Source of the DNA: Pseudomonadota bacterium
Lineage (GTDB): Bacteria > Pseudomonadota > Gammaproteobacteria > Burkholderiales > Burkholderiaceae_E
Direction: 5' to 3'
Assembly (NCBI GenBank): GCA_023389055.1
Contig: JAEWFA010000012.1
Location: forward strand, 1 to 64,000
DNA length: 64,000 nucleotides
The position numbers and the translations under genes are program-made. Below, piece by piece: positions 60,347-64,000 of this stretch (positions are counted from its first letter, which is position 1; each line of letters begins with the position of its first letter). The notes under the pieces are model-generated. The model was not told the DNA's origin, ran no database searches, and saw only the letters and a program-made list of their open reading frames with translations.

Positions 60347-61456
60347 TCATGCCGCGGCGGCGCGTTCGCGCAGCGCCCTGCGTTCGCGCAGCGCCGCCGT
60401 GAGCGCCGGCAGGATCTTCAGCGCGTCGCCGACGATCGCGTAGGTGGCGAAGTCCATGATCGGCGCCTTCGGGTCGGTATTGATCGCGACAATGACGTCG
60501 GCGCCCTCGACGCCGACGCGATGCTGGATCGCGCCCGAGATGCCGGCGGCGATGTACAGCTTCGGGCGGATCGTCTTGCCGGTCTGCCCGATCTGGCGCT
60601 CGGGCGCGATCCATCCCGCCTGCGCAACCGGCCGCGAGCCGCCGTATTCGCCGCCCAGCGCCTGCGCGAGTTCCTCGACGAGGGCGAAGTTCTCCGGCTT
60701 GCCCAGGCCGCGGCCGCCGGCAACGACGACGTCGGCGTAGGCGAGCTGCGCCCTGTCGGCGTCGGCGTCGGGAATGTACGACAGGATCTTGGTGACGACG
60801 TCGTCTTCGCTGAGCGCGACGCGCTCCTCGATCACCGTGCCGGTGCGCGCGTCGTCGCGCCGCGGCATCGCCATCACGCGCGGACGCACGGTGGCCATCT
60901 GCGGGCGGTACTCGAGCGTGTGGATCGTGCACAGCAGCGTGCCGCCGAAGGTCGGACGCGTCGCTGCGAGGCTGCGCGTCTCGTCGTCGATGCGCAGTTC
61001 GGTGCAGTCGGCGGTGAGCCCGGTGCCGAGCGTGGTGGCGACGGCGCCCGCGAGGTCGCGGCCAAGCGTCGTGGCGCCGAGCAGCAGGATCTCCGGGCGA
61101 CGCAACTCGACCAGCGCAGTGAACGCCTTCGTGTAGGGATCGGTGCGGTAATGCGCCAGCACCGCGTGCCGCACGACGTGCACCTGGTCGGCGCCGTAGC
61201 GGATCGCATCGGCGGCAGCAGCGCCGGTGGCGTCGTCGTCGGGACCGAGCACGACGCCCGACAGCGGCACGCCGAGATGATCGGCGAGCTTGCGGCCTTC
61301 GCCGAGCAGCTCCCACGAGACGGGATGAACGCGCCCGCGTTCGAGTTCGATGTTGACCCAGACGCCCTTCCACGCACCGAGATCGACGCCGCTCGCGCGT
61401 CTGGGTGCGGACACGGCCGCAGCGGGCTCGGTGGGGCGGGCTTCTTCGGCACTCAC
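60347..61456 (-). CDS. fixB: Electron transfer flavoprotein alpha subunit (FixB-like)
   Basis: A 369-residue ETF alpha subunit. The C-terminal FAD-binding signature is complete: VVVAGGRGLGKPENF, QIGQTGKTIRPKLYIAAGISGAIQH and DVIVAINTDPKAPIMDFATYAIVGD. The first ~20 residues are a variable Ala/Pro-rich extension. The GTG start overlaps the FixA stop (GTGA). With FixA it forms the ETF heterodimer that carries electrons to FixC/FixX. Confidence 0.95.
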   Translation of the reverse strand: MSAEEARPTEPAAAVSAPRRASGVDLGAWKGVWVNIELERGRVHPVSWELLGEGRKLADHLGVPLSGVVLGPDDDATGAAAADAIRYGADQVHVVRHAVLAHYRTDPYTKAFTALVELRRPEILLLGATTLGRDLAGAVATTLGTGLTADCTELRIDDETRSLAATRPTFGGTLLCTIHTLEYRPQMATVRPRVMAMPRRDDARTGTVIEERVALSEDDVVTKILSYIPDADADRAQLAYADVVVAGGRGLGKPENFALVEELAQALGGEYGGSRPVAQAGWIAPERQIGQTGKTIRPKLYIAAGISGAIQHRVGVEGADVIVAINTDPKAPIMDFATYAIVGDALKILPALTAALRERRALRERAAAA

Positions 61457-62289
61457 GGTGCGATCTCCTCTTCGAGCGACGGATGCTGCTCGAACATCCG
61501 CGCGAGCAGCGCGTCGACGACTTCGCGCGGCGTCTTTTCCGAGCCGTCGAAGCACTGCGCCTTCACGGCCCTGGCGGACGGCGCGAACACCTTCTTCACT
61601 ACCGTGGGCGATCCCTTCAGGCCGCAGCGTGCAAGCTCGACGATGCCCGCGGCCTTGTGGTCCCACTCGAGGACCGCGCAGCGCGCGGCGCGGAACATGT
61701 CGTCCATGCCGGCGAAGCGGATCGTGTTGGCGCCTTCCATCATCGTGACCAGGCACGGCAGCTTCGTCTGCAGCACCTGGACGCCGCCTTCGGCACGCCG
61801 ATGCACGACGATCTCTCGCGCCTGCGGGTCGACGCGTTCGATCTTCGAGACGTAGGTGAGCTGCTGCAGCCCGAGGCGCCTCGCGATCCCGGGCCCGACC
61901 TGCGCGGTGTCGCCGTCGATCGTCTGCTTGCCGCAGAACACCATGTCGACCGGTTGCTGCGCGCCGATCGTGCGGATTGCCGAGGCAAGCGCATAGGAGG
62001 TGGCCAGCGTGTCGGATCCGGCGAATACGCGATCGGTGATCAGCACCGCGTCGTCCGCGCCGAAGGACACGCACTTTCGAAGCGCGTCGACCGCCATCTT
62101 CGGACCCATGCTGAGAACCGTCACGCGCGCGCCGAAGCGGTCGCGGATACGCAGCGCCTCCTCCAGCGAGACCAGGTCGTACGGATTGACGACCGCGGGA
62201 ACGCCCTGGCGCATGATCGTGTTCGTCACGGGATGAACGCGGATCTGACTCGAATCGGGGACCTGCTTCACGCAGACGACGATGTGCAT
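61453..62289 (-). CDS. fixA: Electron transfer flavoprotein beta subunit (FixA-like)
   Basis: A 278-residue ETF beta subunit with the N-terminal HIVVCVKQVPDSSQIRVHP, NPYDLVSLEEALRIRD, VDMVFCGKQTIDGDTAQVGPGIA and LPCLVTMMEGANTIRF features. The length and the C-terminal helices resemble FixA rather than the shorter mitochondrial-type beta subunit. The ATG is preceded by GGAGGTCGATCGCG. An FNR/FixK-consensus palindrome lies 75-88 bases upstream. It heads the etfB-etfA-fixC-fixX operon. Confidence 0.95.
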   Translation of the reverse strand: MHIVVCVKQVPDSSQIRVHPVTNTIMRQGVPAVVNPYDLVSLEEALRIRDRFGARVTVLSMGPKMAVDALRKCVSFGADDAVLITDRVFAGSDTLATSYALASAIRTIGAQQPVDMVFCGKQTIDGDTAQVGPGIARRLGLQQLTYVSKIERVDPQAREIVVHRRAEGGVQVLQTKLPCLVTMMEGANTIRFAGMDDMFRAARCAVLEWDHKAAGIVELARCGLKGSPTVVKKVFAPSARAVKAQCFDGSEKTPREVVDALLARMFEQHPSLEEEIAP

Positions 62290-62363
62290 CGCGATCGACC
62301 TCCGGTATTCCGGTACCGTTTTACCATTATTGCCGGCGGCGCGAAACGCGTGCGAGCGCTCCC

Positions 62364-62377
62364 TTGATGCACATCAA
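62364..62377. promoter_or_regulatory. Perfect FNR/FixK-type box upstream of the fixABCX operon
   Basis: TTGAT-GCAC-ATCAA matches the FNR/FixK consensus at every specified base. It overlaps the stop codon of the HlyD-like gene and its centre is 81 bases before the fixA ATG. AATAATGG on the minus strand (about 62324-62331) could be a -10, which would put the box about -52, not the standard -41.5, so promoter geometry is unresolved. The direction and factor are inferred. Confidence 0.65.
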
Positions 62378-63609
62378 CGGATTTGCGGCGCAGGGGCGCG
62401 AGCCCGAGCTCCGCGCAGGCGAACTCGATCGCCGTCGCGCAGCCCGCGGCTCGGGTGCAGCAGCACCTGCTCGCCCGCCTGCAGGCCGCCGCTGATCTCC
62501 ACCAGCAGCCCGCTGCGCCGGCCGGTCTCGACGCGCCGCAGCCGCGCGCGGCCGCCGTCGACAACGAAGACCGCCCAGCCGTCTGCGTCGCGGAACAGCG
62601 CCGCCGCAGGCGCCTGCAGGACGTCGTCGCCCTGCCACAGCACGAAGCGCGCCAGCACGCGGTAGCCGTCACCCAGCGCCCGGCGTTCGGCGGCGTCTCC
62701 GGAGAAATCGACCACGACCCAGACGCGCTGCTCCTCGACGCCGAGCGCGGATACCTTCGTGAAGGCCGAGGGCTCGACCAGGCGCACGCTCGCGGCGAGC
62801 GTCTCGCCGCCCCCCCACCGATCCAGCTCGACCGTCATGCCCGGTTGCAGGCGCACCGCGTCCGGCGAAAGGACGTCGACGATGACCTCCAGGCTGTCGG
62901 GGTCGCCGAGCGTGAGGATCGGCGCGCCCGGCTGCACGGGTCCCTCGCTCTGACGCGCGCGGGTGAGCACGGTGGCGGCCACGGGCGAATCGACGACGAT
63001 CGGCTCGAGCGAAGGATTCGGGCCGCGCACGTCCAGCACGGCGCGAGCGACGTCGCGCTCGTGCCGTGCCACGTCGATCGCGAAACGCGCCGATCGCAGC
63101 AGCGCATCGGCGCCGCGTGCGTCGGCGATGGCGCGATCGAGCGTGGCGGCCGGCACGTGTCCGCTTTGCGCCAGCGGCCGCAGCCGCTCGACTTCGCTGG
63201 CGGCGAGTTCCGAACGCGCCTGCGCGGCCAGCATCTGCGTTCGCGCCGACTGCAACGATGCATCGGCACGGGCGAGCAGCGCTCCCGCCCGAGCCTGCTC
63301 GCGCGGGTCCAGCGGCGCGGCGAAGGACGGAGCGATCGTGAACAGGCGATCGCCCCGCGCGACGCGATCGCCCGGCTCGAGCTGCACGCGCGCGAGCTGG
63401 CCAGCGATGGGCGCCGAGATCTCGTACCGATCCTTCACCCGCGTGCGCCCTTCCTCCTCGAAACTCACGCGAAACGCCGCTCGCCGCACGTCGCTCGCAT
63501 CGACGCTCGCGGGCGGCTCGCGGAACCCCAGCACCAGCCCGAGCACGAGCATTGCGGCGGTCGCGGCGAGCACGAGGTTTCGCCTGTTCATCCACGCGGG
63601 CGCCGGCAC
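62374..63609 (-). CDS. HlyD-family membrane-fusion (periplasmic adaptor) protein
   Basis: A 411-residue adaptor of an ABC-type or RND-type efflux system. The first membrane segment is about residues 9-28 (NLVLAATAAMLVLGLVLGF), followed by a barrel-sandwich region (RYEISAPIAGQLARVQLEPGDRVARGD), a coiled-coil hairpin rich in Ala/Arg (about 105-180) and two beta domains. The adjacent FtsX-like permease gene makes an ABC exporter the best fit. The GTG at 63609 starts after a GGAG in the upstream gene; an ATG at 63591 without a clear ribosome-binding site is an alternative. Confidence 0.85.
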   Translation of the reverse strand: MPAPAWMNRRNLVLAATAAMLVLGLVLGFREPPASVDASDVRRAAFRVSFEEEGRTRVKDRYEISAPIAGQLARVQLEPGDRVARGDRLFTIAPSFAAPLDPREQARAGALLARADASLQSARTQMLAAQARSELAASEVERLRPLAQSGHVPAATLDRAIADARGADALLRSARFAIDVARHERDVARAVLDVRGPNPSLEPIVVDSPVAATVLTRARQSEGPVQPGAPILTLGDPDSLEVIVDVLSPDAVRLQPGMTVELDRWGGGETLAASVRLVEPSAFTKVSALGVEEQRVWVVVDFSGDAAERRALGDGYRVLARFVLWQGDDVLQAPAAALFRDADGWAVFVVDGGRARLRRVETGRRSGLLVEISGGLQAGEQVLLHPSRGLRDGDRVRLRGARARAPAPQIR

Positions 63610-63616
63610 CGGCGGT

Positions 63617-64000
63617 TCACTCCGAAGCTTCCAGGGCGTCGAGAAGGTCGAGCCGGCGCAGATTGTGCCCGACCAGCAGCGACGAAGTGAGCGACGCCGC
63701 GACGACCACCGCCGCCGCAGTGGCGTAGGCCGACGGCTCGATCACGACCGGCACGCGGAACAGATCGGTCTGCATTGCGCGCGTGACGACCCAGGCGAAG
63801 CCCGTGCCGACGGCAAAGCCCAGCGGAATCGCCAGCAGCGCCAGCAGCGCCAGTTCGCCGAGCAGCACCCAGGCGACTTCGCCGAAACCGAAGCCGAGCA
63901 CGCGCAGCGTCGCGAGCTCCCGGCCGCGCTCGGCCAACGCGATGCGCGCGTTGTTGTACACGACGGCGAACGCGATCGACCCGGCGAGAACGATCGAGAA
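63617..64000 (-). CDS. FtsX-like ABC-transporter permease, C-terminal part (cut by window edge)
   Basis: The last 127 codons of a permease whose 5' end lies beyond the window. Membrane segments and the FtsX core appear: VVYNNARIALAERGRELATLRVLGFGFGEVAWVLLGELALLALLAIPLGFAVG, then a periplasmic portion and a final helix (AYATAAAVVVAASLTSSLLVG). It resembles MacB/LolC-type permeases that export lipoproteins, peptides or macrolides. It overlaps no gene and is followed by the HlyD-like gene seven bases away, making a two-gene export operon. Confidence 0.85.
   Translation of the reverse strand, partial: FSIVLAGSIAFAVVYNNARIALAERGRELATLRVLGFGFGEVAWVLLGELALLALLAIPLGFAVGTGFAWVVTRAMQTDLFRVPVVIEPSAYATAAAVVVAASLTSSLLVGHNLRRLDLLDALEASE

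Noticed and set aside
62290..62363. Sigma-54 (-24/-12) promoter before fixABCX, as in nitrogen fixers
   Set aside because: I looked for GG-N10-GC with the flanking consensus on the minus strand and found no good match.

Overview
The window is a chromosomal segment of a G+C-rich proteobacterium, most likely a betaproteobacterium of the order Burkholderiales. I infer this from the strong G/C bias at third codon positions, frequent GTG and TTG starts, the mrdA-rodA pair, a full leucine-degradation (liu) set with aceK inside it, an egtB-egtD pair, and Liv-type ABC transporters mixed with acyl-CoA ligases. Coding density is very high: no gene-free stretch exceeds about 250 bases. I saw no rRNA, tRNA, CRISPR array, transposase, integrase or phage gene, so this looks like core and metabolic chromosome rather than an island.

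Layout. 0.2-3.3 kb: cell-elongation genes mrdA (PBP2) and rodA. 3.3-8.1 kb: a SLAC1/TehA-type channel coupled to an OsmC protein, a quinone oxidoreductase, a CnbZ/Rid-like protein coupled to a SMUG1-type uracil-DNA glycosylase, and a PaaI-type thioesterase. 8.1-23.4 kb: branched-chain acyl-CoA catabolism, with isovaleryl-CoA dehydrogenase, aceK, a thiolase, an SDR, a second acyl-CoA dehydrogenase, both 3-methylcrotonyl-CoA carboxylase subunits, methylglutaconyl-CoA hydratase and HMG-CoA lyase, followed by a DUF1289 protein and an MBL-fold hydrolase; an AsmA-like gene lies in the opposite direction. 23.4-27.3 kb: an exported FAD oxidase, a PaaY-like protein and a membrane diguanylate cyclase.

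27.3-37.4 kb: nine tightly packed minus-strand genes that look like one operon. They encode a Liv-type ABC importer (livG, livH, livM, livK, livF), two CoA ligases, a crotonase-like protein and a 2,4-dienoyl-CoA-reductase-like SDR. A divergent Crp/Fnr-family regulator faces the operon, and a perfect CRP-spaced palindrome lies between them. The arrangement suggests uptake of a carboxylic acid, activation to the CoA thioester, and beta-oxidation-like processing under a local regulator. 38.2-41.0 kb: a TPMT-like methyltransferase, 3-hydroxybutyryl-CoA dehydrogenase and threonine ammonia-lyase.

41.0-53.0 kb: envelope and stress genes, including an iron-permease-like protein, a ybhN/ybhO(clsB)/ybhP-like set interrupted by an SDR, a BON-domain protein, ergothioneine genes egtB-egtD, YihY, and small stress-type proteins. 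52.0-56.0 kb: a trypsin-like protease, MoxR ATPase, DUF58 and VWA module. 56.0-58.7 kb: SrkA-like kinase, AhpD-like protein, SH3 protein and a cytochrome c with an FNR-like box upstream. 58.7-62.3 kb: a complete fixABCX-type electron-transfer operon (etfB, etfA, fixC, fixX) with a perfect FNR/FixK-consensus box upstream. The window ends in an HlyD-type adaptor and a truncated FtsX-type permease.

Most functions rest on recognised family motifs in the translated sequence. Substrates of the transporter operon, the roles of the regulatory sites and the identity of several small proteins are inference.
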